Position numbers and translations under genes: made by a program
Notes under the pieces: generated by a model
Database searches by the model: none
Told to the model about the DNA's origin: nothing
Seen by the model: only the letters and a program-made list of their open reading frames with translations
Shown: piece after piece, positions 1-8,664 of the stretch
Layout: each line of letters begins with the position of its first letter
Position numbering within the stretch: position 1 is the stretch's first letter
Assembly (NCBI GenBank): GCA_002414385.1
Contig: DHZH01000002.1
Span: 124,001-188,000 of the forward strand
Direction: 5' to 3'
Length of the DNA: 64,000 nucleotides
From: Gammaproteobacteria bacterium UBA5109
GTDB lineage: Bacteria; Pseudomonadota; Gammaproteobacteria; Pseudomonadales; Pseudohongiellaceae

Positions 1-294
1 TTCAAACACGCTGCGATCAAACAGTAGCTGGTGATCCTGAAAGACCAGGCCGATGTTGCGACGAAAAAAAGGCAGCTGGCGGCGTGACAGACGATTCAGG
101 TTCTGGCCGTTGACAAAAACCTGGCCGGAACTGGCACGTTCCATCAGCATGATGAGTTTGAGCAGGGTACTCTTGCCGGCACCGGAATGACCGGTTAAAA
201 AGGCCAGCTCACCCTGGGCAAGCTGAAAACTGATCTGACTTAATGCTTCCTGACCACCAGGATAACGCTTGCTGACTGCATCAAACTTAATCAT
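1..294 (-). CDS. ftsE: Cell division ATP-binding protein FtsE (3' part missing)
   Basis: FtsE is the cytoplasmic ATPase of the FtsEX complex, which controls peptidoglycan hydrolases at the division septum. The visible 98 codons start MIKFDAVSKRYPGG and contain a Walker A motif (GHSGAGKST) and a Q-loop region (GLVFQDHQLL). The rest of the gene, with signature motif and Walker B, lies beyond the left edge. The start ATG is only 8 nt after the ftsY stop, so the two are co-transcribed, as in the conserved ftsY-ftsE-ftsX order of gammaproteobacteria. The assignment rests on that order plus the ABC motifs. Confidence 0.93.
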   Translation of the reverse strand, partial: MIKFDAVSKRYPGGQEALSQISFQLAQGELAFLTGHSGAGKSTLLKLIMLMERASSGQVFVNGQNLNRLSRRQLPFFRRNIGLVFQDHQLLFDRSVFE

Positions 295-302
295 TACTCA
301 AA

Positions 303-1304
303 TCAGTCATCGTTGCTGAAAAGGGCCTCGACAAATTCCTGCGCATTGAAGGGGCGCAGGTCGTCTACTTTTTCGCCAATGCCGATAAAACGCAGGGGAA
401 TACCGAGCTGTTCTGCCAGGGCAAAGACCATCCCGCCCCGGGCTGTGCCGTCCAGTTTGCTAAGCACCAGGCCACTGACATTTACTGCCTTGAAGAAGTG
501 CTGGGCCTGACTCAGGGCATTCTGTCCGGTGGTTGCATCCAGCACCAGTATGATTTCCTGCGGCACCTCTTCATCAAGCTTTTTCAGTACACGCACCACC
601 TTGGACAGCTCTTCCATCAGGTTGTCCTTGTTATGCAGGCGACCGGCAGTGTCAGCAATCAACACATCGGTCTTTTTCGCCACGGCTGACTGGTAGGCAT
701 CAAAAATCACCGAGGCGCTGTCGGCACCGGTGTGCTGGGCAATTACCGGAACATTGTTGCGTTCACCCCAGACTGCCAGCTGTTCGACTGCGGCAGCACG
801 GAAGGTATCTCCGGCGGCAAGCATGACGGAGCGCCCTTCATTCTGAAAGCGCTTGGCCAGTTTGCCGATGGTGGTGGTTTTGCCGACGCCGTTAACACCG
901 ACCATGAGAATAACAAAGGGCTTGTCCAGGCCCTGTGGAATTTCCAGGGGCTGATCACAGGCTTTGAGCTGATCCAGTAAGACTTCCTGTAAGGTCTGAT
1001 ACAGTGCTTCAGGATCATTCAGCTCCTTGCGCTGCAGTCTCTGCGTCAATTCATCAATTATAGCTGTGGTCGCTGCCATGCCGACATCGGCACTGAGCAG
1101 GCGGGTTTCAATTTCCTCCAGCAGCTCATCATCAATATTTTTCTTGCCCAGCAGCAGAGAGCCAAGGCCATCGGTAAAACCGGCCCGGGTTTTGCCCAGA
1201 CCGCTTTTCAGACGGGAAAAAAATGACTGTTTTACGGCATCCTGCTGACCGGGATCTGATTTCTCGTCAGCCTCAGGGCGGGAGCGTTTTCCAAAACCAA
1301 ACAT
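303..1304 (-). CDS. ftsY: Signal recognition particle receptor FtsY
   Basis: FtsY is the SRP receptor GTPase that delivers ribosome-nascent chain complexes to the inner membrane translocon. The 333-residue protein has a short charged N-terminal region (about residues 1-35), then the helical N domain and the G domain. Visible GTPase motifs are GVNGVGKTTT (G1), DTFRAAA (G2), DTAGR (G3) and SKLDGTARGG (G4 and closing loop). The acidic N-terminal A domain is much shorter than the nearly 200 residues of E. coli FtsY, as in many other bacteria. It precedes ftsE on the same strand. Confidence 0.97.
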   Translation of the reverse strand: MFGFGKRSRPEADEKSDPGQQDAVKQSFFSRLKSGLGKTRAGFTDGLGSLLLGKKNIDDELLEEIETRLLSADVGMAATTAIIDELTQRLQRKELNDPEALYQTLQEVLLDQLKACDQPLEIPQGLDKPFVILMVGVNGVGKTTTIGKLAKRFQNEGRSVMLAAGDTFRAAAVEQLAVWGERNNVPVIAQHTGADSASVIFDAYQSAVAKKTDVLIADTAGRLHNKDNLMEELSKVVRVLKKLDEEVPQEIILVLDATTGQNALSQAQHFFKAVNVSGLVLSKLDGTARGGMVFALAEQLGIPLRFIGIGEKVDDLRPFNAQEFVEALFSNDD

Positions 1305-1393
1305 ATGAGTTCGTTGCGTATTAGCGGGAGGGCTTATGCTACCAGCAGCAGGCCAGCATCGCTAGGGATTAAACAGTCTGGTAATGCGCCATT

Positions 1394-1615
1394 TTATGGC
1401 AAGCCCTTACGGACTTTTTTCTCAGCCTGCAGAGCCAGCCTGGACTCGGTGTAAAACAGCGCCGAAGGATTAATGCCCTGTTCCTCGATCAAGGCGGTCT
1501 GTTGCTGAATCTGTGGTACCGCTTCACTGCCAAACCTGAGTATGAGCTGCAGACAGGCAATTGCCGCAATAAACAGGGCGGTCAGCAGACATTTACGAAT
1601 GAAAATGCGTGGCAT
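1394..1615 (-). CDS. Small single-pass membrane protein, unknown function
   Basis: This 73-residue protein has a basic N-terminus (MPRIFIRK), one hydrophobic helix (about residues 10-27) and a polar, Gln/Glu-rich C-terminal half probably outside the membrane. Its ATG shares one base with the stop of the upstream YeiH-like gene (TAATG), so translation is probably coupled and the two products may work together. I do not recognise a family. Its length and position make it a candidate accessory subunit of the transporter, which is inference only. Confidence 0.6.
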   Translation of the reverse strand: MPRIFIRKCLLTALFIAAIACLQLILRFGSEAVPQIQQQTALIEEQGINPSALFYTESRLALQAEKKVRKGLP

Positions 1616-3030
1616 TAGAGCGTACTCGTAATTTCAGGGAAGACTTTGTAAAACATGATCCAGGCCATCAACAAAGTCAGGCCCAGATTCAGGCTCTGAC
1701 CACAGGCATAAAGGATCAGGGGTTTGCCTCCGGAAAACTGCTCGCGCAGCTCCTTGAAGTTGGTGGACAAACCGATGCTGACAAAGGCCAGGCAGAACAG
1801 CCAGCCGCGCATGTCGGAACTGAAATCCAGCACGCCGTTTTCCAGCAGGGCAATGGCCAGAGGCTCTTCCATCATTGAAAACAGCAGTGAGAAAAACAGG
1901 CTGGCGCCAATAAAACCCAGCACGAATTTGGGAAAACGCAACCAGATTTCCGAGGCACCAATTTCCTGGCCAGCAGTATTATCAACTTTACTGGTCCAGT
2001 AAATGGCCACACCAAATGCAAGGATGCCAATCAGGATATTCTGAATCATCTTGATGGTGGCAGCGACATTAAGCGCCGTGTCTCCCAGAAAAGCACCGGC
2101 CGCAACCACAGCTCCGGTCGCATCAATGGTGCCGCCAATCCAGGCGCCACCCAGCACTTCCGGCATGCCGACAAAATTAATAAAGGCTGGCAGTGCAACC
2201 ATCATGATGGAAGTAAAAATCATCGATAGTCCGACTGCTGTGGTCAGCTCTTCTTTTTTTGCCTTGCAGGCAGCCGCCGTGGCAATTGCGGCAGAAACAC
2301 CACACACTGACATGTCGGCACTGATGGTAATGTTCAGGGTTTTTGAACTAATACGCAGAATTTTCTGGCCAAACCAGTAGGTAGTGATAAGCACCACCGG
2401 CGTAACTATCCAGGCGACAAAAATTCCCGGCAAACCAATCGCCAGAATTTTACTGAACAGAACTTCTGCACCAAGCAGGACCAGTCCGGTTTTAATATAC
2501 AGCTCATGCCGCAGCGCCGGACGTGCAACATCGGGCACACCAAAAACATTGTTGATAAACAGGCCAAGCACAATAGCCCACAGGGCATAGCCTATCCCCA
2601 TGTTGTTGAAGTCCACCTGTGCCGCCAGCAAATATGCCAGCACAGCCACGAAAAAGACCGGCACAAAACCGCGAATAAACACCACCGCATCATCAAGCAT
2701 AAGGTGGCACATAATGGTAAACAGGAGTGCCATGATTACCATGAAGGGCAACACGGAAAAAATAAAGCCGAAGGAAAAGGCTTCAAGAGGGTTCAGGTCC
2801 CAGCTGCCCGGCCTGGCATCGTTAACAATCTCTTTCAAGCTGGTGCCGAGTACGCTGCTTGTATTGCTTTCTTCCAGCCACTGCTCGCTATCAAAACCAC
2901 TGAGTTCACTGGCCTGGGAATAGGCCGAGCTGACTTCACCATAAGGGGCTACCAGAAACACAAGCAGTCCCATCAGCAGTATAAAACTGCCGAGAATAAT
3001 GGCTGCAATATCTTCACTCATACGGGGCAT
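1615..3030 (-). CDS. YeiH-family putative sulfate exporter-like membrane protein
   Basis: A 471-residue polytopic membrane protein of the YeiH / Cons_hypoth698 family, often labelled putative sulfate exporter although substrate evidence is thin. Sequence signs are many hydrophobic helices and family-type stretches such as ADMSVCGVSAAIATAAACKAKKEEL, here about residues 239-263, and GGTIDATGAVVAAGAFLG. It is about 120 residues longer than E. coli YeiH; the extra part is an N-terminal region with two or three helices and a polar loop (about residues 30-75). The start could be the first or the fourth codon (both ATG); neither has a strong ribosome binding site. A structured repeat element lies immediately upstream. 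Confidence 0.8.
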   Translation of the reverse strand: MPRMSEDIAAIILGSFILLMGLLVFLVAPYGEVSSAYSQASELSGFDSEQWLEESNTSSVLGTSLKEIVNDARPGSWDLNPLEAFSFGFIFSVLPFMVIMALLFTIMCHLMLDDAVVFIRGFVPVFFVAVLAYLLAAQVDFNNMGIGYALWAIVLGLFINNVFGVPDVARPALRHELYIKTGLVLLGAEVLFSKILAIGLPGIFVAWIVTPVVLITTYWFGQKILRISSKTLNITISADMSVCGVSAAIATAAACKAKKEELTTAVGLSMIFTSIMMVALPAFINFVGMPEVLGGAWIGGTIDATGAVVAAGAFLGDTALNVAATIKMIQNILIGILAFGVAIYWTSKVDNTAGQEIGASEIWLRFPKFVLGFIGASLFFSLLFSMMEEPLAIALLENGVLDFSSDMRGWLFCLAFVSIGLSTNFKELREQFSGGKPLILYACGQSLNLGLTLLMAWIMFYKVFPEITSTL

Positions 3031-3045
3031 TTAAAGGACGCTACT

Positions 3046-3317
3046 TTAAGGAACCTTTGATTAAGTATATACATCTCTGCGAGAGCCTGAAACACTTCTC
3101 TGCTAGGCGCAGACCACCGGTAATGGCTGTCACCCTTGGCAAGGGCTGCAACGACGCAGCGGAGTGTTTCAGTCCCCGCCCTTCGGGGCCTTCTGACAGT
3201 GCCGATGCCCGTGTTGCCCATTTTCGACAGGCTGACGGCATGCCTTCAAATGGGCGCCTTGACCTCGGTACTGTCAGAAAGCCAGAGTTGCATATACTTA
3301 ATCAAAGGTTCCTTAAG
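3046..3317. repeat. Structured inverted-repeat element (MITE-like) between yeiH-like gene and rsmD
   Basis: The element is bounded by a near-perfect terminal inverted repeat of about 28 bp (left TTAAGGAACCTTTGATTAAG at 3046, complement ending at 3317). Inside are two further nested hairpins: 3087-3103 pairs with 3156-3172 (CTGAAACACT core), and 3191-3205 pairs with 3265-3279 (TTCTGACAGT core), the latter enclosing GCCCATTT/AAATGGGC. No convincing coding frame is present. It fills most of the 364-bp gap between two divergent genes, so it may influence their promoters. A mobile miniature element is the best guess; I see no clear target-site duplication. Confidence 0.7.
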
Positions 3318-3394
3318 CCTTGAGGCAAGTCAATCTGGTCAAAAAAGCAGTGATGGTTTAGTGTGGGGATAAATATTCACATCACGGAGTATTT

Positions 3395-3955
3395 GTGAAT
3401 CAACTTCGCATCATCGCCGGTAAATGGCGCGGAAAAAAAATTCAGTTTATCGACCAGGAAGATTTGCGCCCGACTCCTGATCGTGTACGCGAAACCCTGT
3501 TTAACTGGCTGCAACAGGATATTGTCAATGCGCATTGCCTGGACCTTTTTGCTGGCAGTGGCATACTGGGCATTGAGGCTCTTTCCCGTGGTGCAAAATT
3601 TGTTACTTCTGTGGAGATGAGCCGTGAGGCCCTCATCTGTATTCGCGAAAACCTCGAATCACTGATAGAAATCCCCCTGCGCACCATTCAGGCAAATGCG
3701 CTGGATTATCTGCAGAACAACTCGCCGGAATATCCCATGGAGGTGGTTTTTCTTGATCCGCCTTTCAGCGACAATCAACTATTGCAGGATGCCTGCCAAT
3801 ATCTTGAAAAAAATAACTGGCTTGCCGGGGACGCAAAGATTTATCTCGAGTCCGGCACCAATCTGGAAGAGCTTAATTTGCCAGACTCCTGGAGCCTGAT
3901 AAAAAGCAAAAAAGCCGGACAGGTTTATTACGGTTTGTGTCAGCGAAATAAATAA
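3395..3955 (+). CDS. rsmD: 16S rRNA (guanine966-N2)-methyltransferase RsmD
   Basis: RsmD methylates G966 of 16S rRNA in the 30S subunit, using S-adenosylmethionine. The 186-residue length matches the family. The start INQLRIIAGKWRGKK-like region (MNQLRIIAGKWRGKKI), the SAM-binding motif DLFAGSGILGIEALSRGA (about residues 50-67) and the catalytic DPPF motif in VFLDPPFSD (about residues 124-132) are all present. rsmD is near coaD and ftsY in related genomes, as here. It is convergent with the RidA-family gene, with only 16 bp between stops. Confidence 0.95.
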   Translation: MNQLRIIAGKWRGKKIQFIDQEDLRPTPDRVRETLFNWLQQDIVNAHCLDLFAGSGILGIEALSRGAKFVTSVEMSREALICIRENLESLIEIPLRTIQANALDYLQNNSPEYPMEVVFLDPPFSDNQLLQDACQYLEKNNWLAGDAKIYLESGTNLEELNLPDSWSLIKSKKAGQVYYGLCQRNK

Positions 3956-3971
3956 AAATTACACCTGTTTC

Positions 3972-4358
3972 TCAGGCGCGATAAAAAGTAAATTCAATTT
4001 CAACTTTTGCATTCAGGGGCAAGGCTGTCACACCTACCGCACTTCTGGCAGGCGGCACTTTGCCTTCGGTGATAAATTCTTCCCAGGCGGCATTGATTTT
4101 CGCAAAATCATCAAAGTCTGTGGTGAAAATTCTGGCGCTGACCAGATCGCTGTGAATCAGGTCGAATTCATTCATCAGAATTTTCAGGTTTTCAAAAATT
4201 TTTCTGGTCTGCTCGCCGACATCGCCATCAATTAATTCACCGCTGTCATTGTCCAGGGCCACCATTCCACTGCAGACATAATTCGGCCCGGCCTTGATTA
4301 ACTGGCTATAACGAAATTTTGGTGCCGTCAGAAATTTTGAACGCAGTGCTTCACGCAT
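3972..4358 (-). CDS. RidA family (YjgF/YER057c/UK114) deaminase-like protein
   Basis: RidA-family proteins form trimers; the founding member hydrolyses reactive enamine/imine intermediates, while other subgroups have unknown substrates. This 128-residue protein shows the family pattern: an N-terminal segment leading to YSQLIKAG and VCSGMVALD, and a C-terminal block PPARSAVGVTALPLNAKVEIEF carrying the arginine (in PARS) that binds the carboxylate of the substrate in RidA. It reads against rsmD. The substitution pattern is not close to classical RidA, so it may belong to an Rid1-7 subgroup; I cannot decide which. Confidence 0.85.
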   Translation of the reverse strand: MREALRSKFLTAPKFRYSQLIKAGPNYVCSGMVALDNDSGELIDGDVGEQTRKIFENLKILMNEFDLIHSDLVSARIFTTDFDDFAKINAAWEEFITEGKVPPARSAVGVTALPLNAKVEIEFTFYRA

Positions 4359-4592
4359 TACAACTCCGGTTTAAAAAGCCAAACAATAGTTACGAGTGAC
4401 CACAACGCGTAAAAACCAAACGGATGAGTATTTTTTTACTGCCTGCATCCCTGCCCTGTAACTTTTACTATGCTGTAAATCGTCATTAAGACTAATTTAT
4501 TCCTGCCTGAATGAAAAGCAGAACGAAGCTCAAAAAGTTATCTGCAGCTAAATTTACAGGCTCAAAACAAAGTGACTTGTATGACTTTGCTG

Positions 4593-4598
4593 TATAAT
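4593..4598 (+). promoter_or_regulatory. Likely -10 box upstream of coaD
   Basis: A perfect TATAAT hexamer, preceded by TG, sits 30 bp before the coaD start in the 268-bp gap between the RidA gene and coaD. No good -35 hexamer is visible at the usual distance, so it may act as an extended -10 type promoter. I see nothing else definite in this gap. Confidence 0.4.
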
Positions 4599-4627
4599 CA
4601 GCATTCACACGCTGCTTTGAGTTTTTT

Positions 4628-5113
4628 ATGAAAACGGTCGTCTATCCCGGCACCTTCAATCCGATTACCAATGGACATACTGATCTGGTTCATCGTGCTG
4701 CCCGCCTGTTTGACCAGGTCATTGTTGCAATCGGTTCCAGTGCCCAGAAGCAAACTGATATTCCAATAGACATGCGCGTGGAAGTTGCCGCCAAGGTCCT
4801 GGCCGATATCCCCAATGTGGAAGTCTGTGGCTTCACCGGCCTGTTGACTGACTTTGTGAAGTCGCGTGATTCCAGACTGATTTTGCGTGGCCTGCGTACC
4901 GTGGCGGATTTTGAATACGAATTTCAGCTGGTAGGCATGAATCGCGCGCTGGAACCGGAAATAGAAACCGTGTTTCTGGCTCCCGCTGAACATTACGCTT
5001 ACATCTCCTCCACACTGGTCCGGGAAATTGCTTCTCTGGGGGGCGACATTAGCAAGTTTGTTGACCCGCTGGTCGCCGGGATGATGCAGAACCTGGCCGA
5101 AGGAGATTCCTGA
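4628..5113 (+). CDS. coaD: Phosphopantetheine adenylyltransferase CoaD
   Basis: CoaD transfers AMP from ATP to 4'-phosphopantetheine, giving dephospho-CoA, the penultimate step of coenzyme A synthesis. The 161-residue protein carries the nucleotidyltransferase motif GTFNPITNGH near the N-terminus (NGH as the T/HxGH equivalent) and ISSTLVREIASLGGDIS (about residues 127-143) at the C-terminal ATP site. Length is that of the bacterial family. Its TGA overlaps the ATG of the downstream ferredoxin gene, indicating translational coupling. Confidence 0.97.
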   Translation: MKTVVYPGTFNPITNGHTDLVHRAARLFDQVIVAIGSSAQKQTDIPIDMRVEVAAKVLADIPNVEVCGFTGLLTDFVKSRDSRLILRGLRTVADFEYEFQLVGMNRALEPEIETVFLAPAEHYAYISSTLVREIASLGGDISKFVDPLVAGMMQNLAEGDS

Positions 5114-5376
5114 TGGCCCTGATAATCACGGATGAATGCATTAACTGTGATGTCTGTGAACCCGAATGTCCCAACCAGGCCATTTCCATGGGGCCGGAGA
5201 TATACCAGATCGACCCGGCACTGTGCACGGAATGCGTCGGTCATTTTGCGACCTCACAATGCGTTGAAGTCTGCCCGGTGGACTGCATCCCGCTCGACCC
5301 TGATCATCAGGAAAGCCAGGAAGAACTGATGCAGAAATATGAAAGGCTGACGGGGAAAAGTCGCAACAGCGCTTGA
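5113..5376 (+). CDS. YfhL-type 4Fe-4S dicluster ferredoxin
   Basis: A small electron carrier of 87 residues with two 4Fe-4S binding motifs: CINCDVCEPECPN near the N-terminus and a second set beginning CTEC with an insertion before CVEVCPVDC. The long loop between the first two cysteines of the second cluster is typical of YfhL-like (Alvin) ferredoxins, which have low and widely split redox potentials. The gene overlaps coaD by one base; the coaD-fdx pair is conserved in Pseudomonas relatives. Its specific redox partner is unknown. Confidence 0.93.
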   Translation: MALIITDECINCDVCEPECPNQAISMGPEIYQIDPALCTECVGHFATSQCVEVCPVDCIPLDPDHQESQEELMQKYERLTGKSRNSA

Positions 5377-5400
5377 ATCGACAGCTTCGGGACTAAGTCT

Positions 5401-5668
5401 ACCGCGTCCTGCTATCGTCCCTTTCCTGCACCTATGCAGGCAAGGTTCCCTCCCACAGGCTTACCTAATCCGAAGTAGGAGCGGCTTTAGCCGCGAAAGG
5501 TTCGGGACTAAAGTCCCTCCTACAGACTATACCTGACCCGATGTGGGAGCGGCTTTGCCTACATGGGTGAGGCAAGCGTTTACAAAGCACTGCTTTGTAC
5601 GTAGCCGAACGACGCCCATCTGTGATGAGCGGCTGGACTGCAGGTAAAGGGCGATAGCAGGACGCGGT
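5401..5668. repeat. Inverted-repeat element with 30-bp ends enclosing REP units
   Basis: ACCGCGTCCTGCTATCG at 5401 begins an about 30-bp arm (to 5430) whose near-complete reverse complement lies at 5639-5668. Inside are two REP units (5475-5523), a partial third at 5543, and a perfect TACAAAGCA/TGCTTTGTA hairpin at 5581-5599. Sequence just outside the arms (CTTCGGGACTAAGTCT on the left, AGCTTTAGCCGCGGA on the right) resembles halves of REP units, as if the element had inserted into one. This fills most of the 330-bp gap between the ferredoxin gene and mutM; no gene is visible in it. Confidence 0.65.
5475..5523. repeat. Pair of inverted REP units
   Basis: GTAGGAGCGGCTTTAGCCGC followed by GAA (5475-5497) is followed after 3 nt by its inverted relative TTCGGGACTAAAGTCCCTCC plus TAC (5501-5523). 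Each has a short G/C-rich palindrome around CTTTAG. The same family occurs at 35581-35662 and 55877-55940. The form resembles the REP elements of Pseudomonas, which are mobilised by RAYT transposases; no RAYT gene is in this window. Confidence 0.8.
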
Positions 5669-5706
5669 AGCTTTAGCCGCGGATGAATGGCCACGCAGAT
5701 AGTTTT

Positions 5707-6522
5707 TCAAGCCTGACAGTGCGTACAATACACCGTACTACGCTGCCCAAGTCGAATTTCCTTCAAGGGCCGAGTACATTGCACACAGGCTTCCCCGCCG
5801 CGCCCGTATACCGCCAGGGACTGCTTGAAATAACCCGGTTCGCCGTCGCCCCCGACGAAATCCCGCAGCGTCGTCCCCCCCTGGGTAATGGCCTGCTGCA
5901 AAATATCCTTGATGGCGATGACCAGTCGCTCATAGGCCGCCCGGCTGACTTTGCCGGCCTTGCGACGCGGACTGACGCCGGCCCTGAACAGGGCTTCATT
6001 GGCGTAGATATTGCCAACTCCCACCACGACATGGCTGTCCATCAGAAAACTTTTTACTGCCATATTGCGCTTGCGTGAACGGGCAAAGAGATAGTCGGCA
6101 TTAAAGTCTGACTCAAGCGGTTCCGGGCCCAGCCCTTCGAGCAGGACATGTTTGTAGGGCTCCTGCCCTGCCCAGAGGATGCAGCCAAAGCGTCTTGGAT
6201 CATGATAACGTAATATGCTGCCATTATTTAAGATTATGTCGACATGATCGTGCTTTTTAGTCGCATCTTTTTCTTTGACTATACGCAGGCTACCGGACAT
6301 GCCCAGATGAATCAGGAGATAGCCGGCGCCGGTTTCCAGCAGCAGATATTTGCCGCGGCGTTTAACGCCACGGATGCGCTGCCCCGGCAACTCGCGCTGA
6401 ATTTCGGCTGAAACCGGCCAGCGCAATTGTGGCTGGCGCACCTTGACCTCACGGATATTCTTGCCCCGGATATGCGGCTCGATGCCGCGACGTGTGGTTT
6501 CTACTTCAGGTAACTCAGGCAT
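5707..6522 (-). CDS. mutM: Formamidopyrimidine-DNA glycosylase MutM (Fpg)
   Basis: MutM removes 8-oxoguanine and formamidopyrimidines from DNA and cleaves the abasic site. At 271 residues it has the full family length. The N-terminus after Met removal is PELPEVETTRRGI, giving the catalytic Pro and Glu; the C-terminus carries the zinc finger CVQC...CTHC (about residues 246-269). It reads away from the hydantoinase gene with a 39-bp gap, so both promoters must be packed together there. Close to coaD as in Pseudomonas. Confidence 0.97.
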   Translation of the reverse strand: MPELPEVETTRRGIEPHIRGKNIREVKVRQPQLRWPVSAEIQRELPGQRIRGVKRRGKYLLLETGAGYLLIHLGMSGSLRIVKEKDATKKHDHVDIILNNGSILRYHDPRRFGCILWAGQEPYKHVLLEGLGPEPLESDFNADYLFARSRKRNMAVKSFLMDSHVVVGVGNIYANEALFRAGVSPRRKAGKVSRAAYERLVIAIKDILQQAITQGGTTLRDFVGGDGEPGYFKQSLAVYGRGGEACVQCTRPLKEIRLGQRSTVYCTHCQA

Positions 6523-6561
6523 AACGTATAATCGCCCTTTCGCATTCGATCAGTCATATTC

Positions 6562-8571
6562 ATGGATACGCAACTCACACTGGCACTGGGCGTTGATACC
6601 GGCGGCACCTTCACCGACTTCGTGCTGATCGGAAAAGATGGCCTGCAGACTCATAAAGTGCTGTCCACTCCGGATGCTCCGCAGCGCGCCATACTACAGG
6701 GCATTCATGCTTTGGGTCTAGCCGATGCCGTGGCTGCCGGCCAGGTCTCGATCATTCACGGTTCCACCGTCGCCACCAATGCAGCGCTGGAAAACAAAGG
6801 CGTACGCACTGCATTTATCACCAACAAAGGCTTTCGCGATATTCTGACAATTGGCCGTCAGACCCGCCCGTCCCTGTATTACCTGGAAATGCCGCCGGCT
6901 GACAAACCGGTCCCGCAGAATCTGTGCCTGGAAGTCAGCGGCCGGGTCGATGCGCAGGGCCGGATAATACAGGAGCTGACAACAGCCGATCTGCAGAAAC
7001 TGCTCGCAGACCTGGAAGCGCTCAAACCGGATGCCATTGCCATCACCCTGCTGTTTTCTTTCCTGAATGAGGACCATGAAACAAGAGTCGAACAGTATCT
7101 GCGTGAACACCTGAGCTGGCAGCCTTTTATCTGCCGTTCCTCATCTGTCCTGCCGGAATACCGTGAATATGAGCGCGGCATTGCCACCTGGCTGAATGCT
7201 TCCCTGGGACCGCTGGTGAAAAATTATCTGCTGGATCTCAAACAGGGCACCAAGCCCTCGCCGCTATCCATTATGCAATCCACCGGTGGCACCATTTCTG
7301 CGGAACAGGCTGCCGACAAGGCTGTTAATCTGCTTTTATCCGGTCCGGCCGGCGGACTAGCCGCCGCATCCTGGCTGGCCAGGACCCTGCAGATACCGGG
7401 CGTCATGACTTTCGATATGGGAGGCACTTCCACCGATGTCGCACTGCTGGATGACGGCAATATCCAGCTCAGCAGTGAAGGCAGGATCGGTTCCTGGCCG
7501 GTCGCCGTGCCCATGGTTGATATGCATACCATCGGTGCCGGGGGCGGTTCCATCGCCTGGCTGGATGCAGGCGGTCTGTTACGCGTGGGGCCGGAATCCG
7601 CCGGGGCCAGACCGGGGCCGGCATGCTATGGGCTGGGCGAAGAGCAGGCCACAGTGACGGATGCCAACCTGCTGCTGGGCCGATTGCAGGCAGCCAGTTT
7701 CATGGACGGTGCCATCTCGCTGGATGAGCAGGCTGCCCGCAAAGCTATCGCGAATCTGGCAGAAAAGTTAGCCCTTACTAACGAGGAATGTGCTGCAGGT
7801 ATTATAAAGATTGCCAATGAACACATGGCACAGGCCCTGCGTGTAATCTCGGTGGAAAAAGGCCATGATCCAAAACAGTTTCGCCTTTGCTGTTTCGGTG
7901 GCGCCGGCGGTCTGCATATCTGTGCTTTGGCCAATGCCCTGGGCATGACCCGGGGACTGGTGCCGATGCATGCCGGTGTCCTCTCGGCGCTGGGCATGCT
8001 GCTGGCCCCGGTCGAGCGTCATCTTTCACACAATTTTCAGCAGCTGCTATCGGCCTGCGATGAAGCCGCGATCCGCCAGCAGTTCGCCACTATGCGGGAA
8101 CAGGCACTGGCCGGACTTGCCGCAGAGGGACTCGATACCCTTGATAACGACAGCCTGGAAAGCGAATACCACGCTGATGTCCGCTACCACGGGCAGTCTT
8201 CCACCCTGAACCTGCCATGGCAGGGCCCGGACCGCACGGCTGAGGACTTCCATCAACTGCATGCCAGCCGTTACGGCCATCGTCTCCATGCTGAACCGGA
8301 ACTGGTCAATCTGCGTATCAGTATCAAAAGCACTGCCCGTCAGCATGAGCTGCCGGAAAACGCGAGCGAGGTCGCAGCAAAGCCACAGCAGGTACTGTCA
8401 CTATATGGCTTCGCTGATGAGGTAAAAGTCTATCAGCGTGAAGCTCTGGCAACAGGCCAGAAAATCAGCGGACCGGCGTTGATACTGGAAAAAAATGCCA
8501 CAACATTAATTGAAGCTGAATGGTGCGCAATAAGCGACCGCTTTGGTAACTTGTACCTTGACAAGCAATAG
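6562..8571 (+). CDS. Hydantoinase/oxoprolinase family protein, A-subunit type
   Basis: The 669-residue protein belongs to the HyuA/5-oxoprolinase family, ATP-dependent ring-opening hydrolases of hydantoins or 5-oxoproline. The N-terminal ASKHA-type phosphate motif LGVDTGGTFTDFVL (about residues 8-21), IHGSTVATNAALE (about 65-77) and MTFDMGGTSTDVALL (about 282-296) are clear. The usual B subunit (HyuB) gene is not adjacent; the next gene is a lipoprotein in a different operon. Acetone carboxylase beta and N-methylhydantoinase A are the closest alternatives. The substrate cannot be told from sequence. Confidence 0.88.
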   Translation: MDTQLTLALGVDTGGTFTDFVLIGKDGLQTHKVLSTPDAPQRAILQGIHALGLADAVAAGQVSIIHGSTVATNAALENKGVRTAFITNKGFRDILTIGRQTRPSLYYLEMPPADKPVPQNLCLEVSGRVDAQGRIIQELTTADLQKLLADLEALKPDAIAITLLFSFLNEDHETRVEQYLREHLSWQPFICRSSSVLPEYREYERGIATWLNASLGPLVKNYLLDLKQGTKPSPLSIMQSTGGTISAEQAADKAVNLLLSGPAGGLAAASWLARTLQIPGVMTFDMGGTSTDVALLDDGNIQLSSEGRIGSWPVAVPMVDMHTIGAGGGSIAWLDAGGLLRVGPESAGARPGPACYGLGEEQATVTDANLLLGRLQAASFMDGAISLDEQAARKAIANLAEKLALTNEECAAGIIKIANEHMAQALRVISVEKGHDPKQFRLCCFGGAGGLHICALANALGMTRGLVPMHAGVLSALGMLLAPVERHLSHNFQQLLSACDEAAIRQQFATMREQALAGLAAEGLDTLDNDSLESEYHADVRYHGQSSTLNLPWQGPDRTAEDFHQLHASRYGHRLHAEPELVNLRISIKSTARQHELPENASEVAAKPQQVLSLYGFADEVKVYQREALATGQKISGPALILEKNATTLIEAEWCAISDRFGNLYLDKQ

Positions 8572-8664
8572 CCACAGGCGGAGGATAAGACCTTAAAAAC
8601 AGGGACTTCTAGCTGCAGCCACCATGCTGAACAGGCTTGCAGGAAGGACCGGGACCAGACGGAT

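Noticed and set aside
3057..3372. Small open frames inside the 3046-3317 element
   Set aside because: They run through the hairpin arms, exist on both strands, and have no family or start-site support.
5465..5728. Minus-strand open frame through the REP block before mutM
   Set aside because: It consists of repeat sequence and overlaps the certain mutM end.
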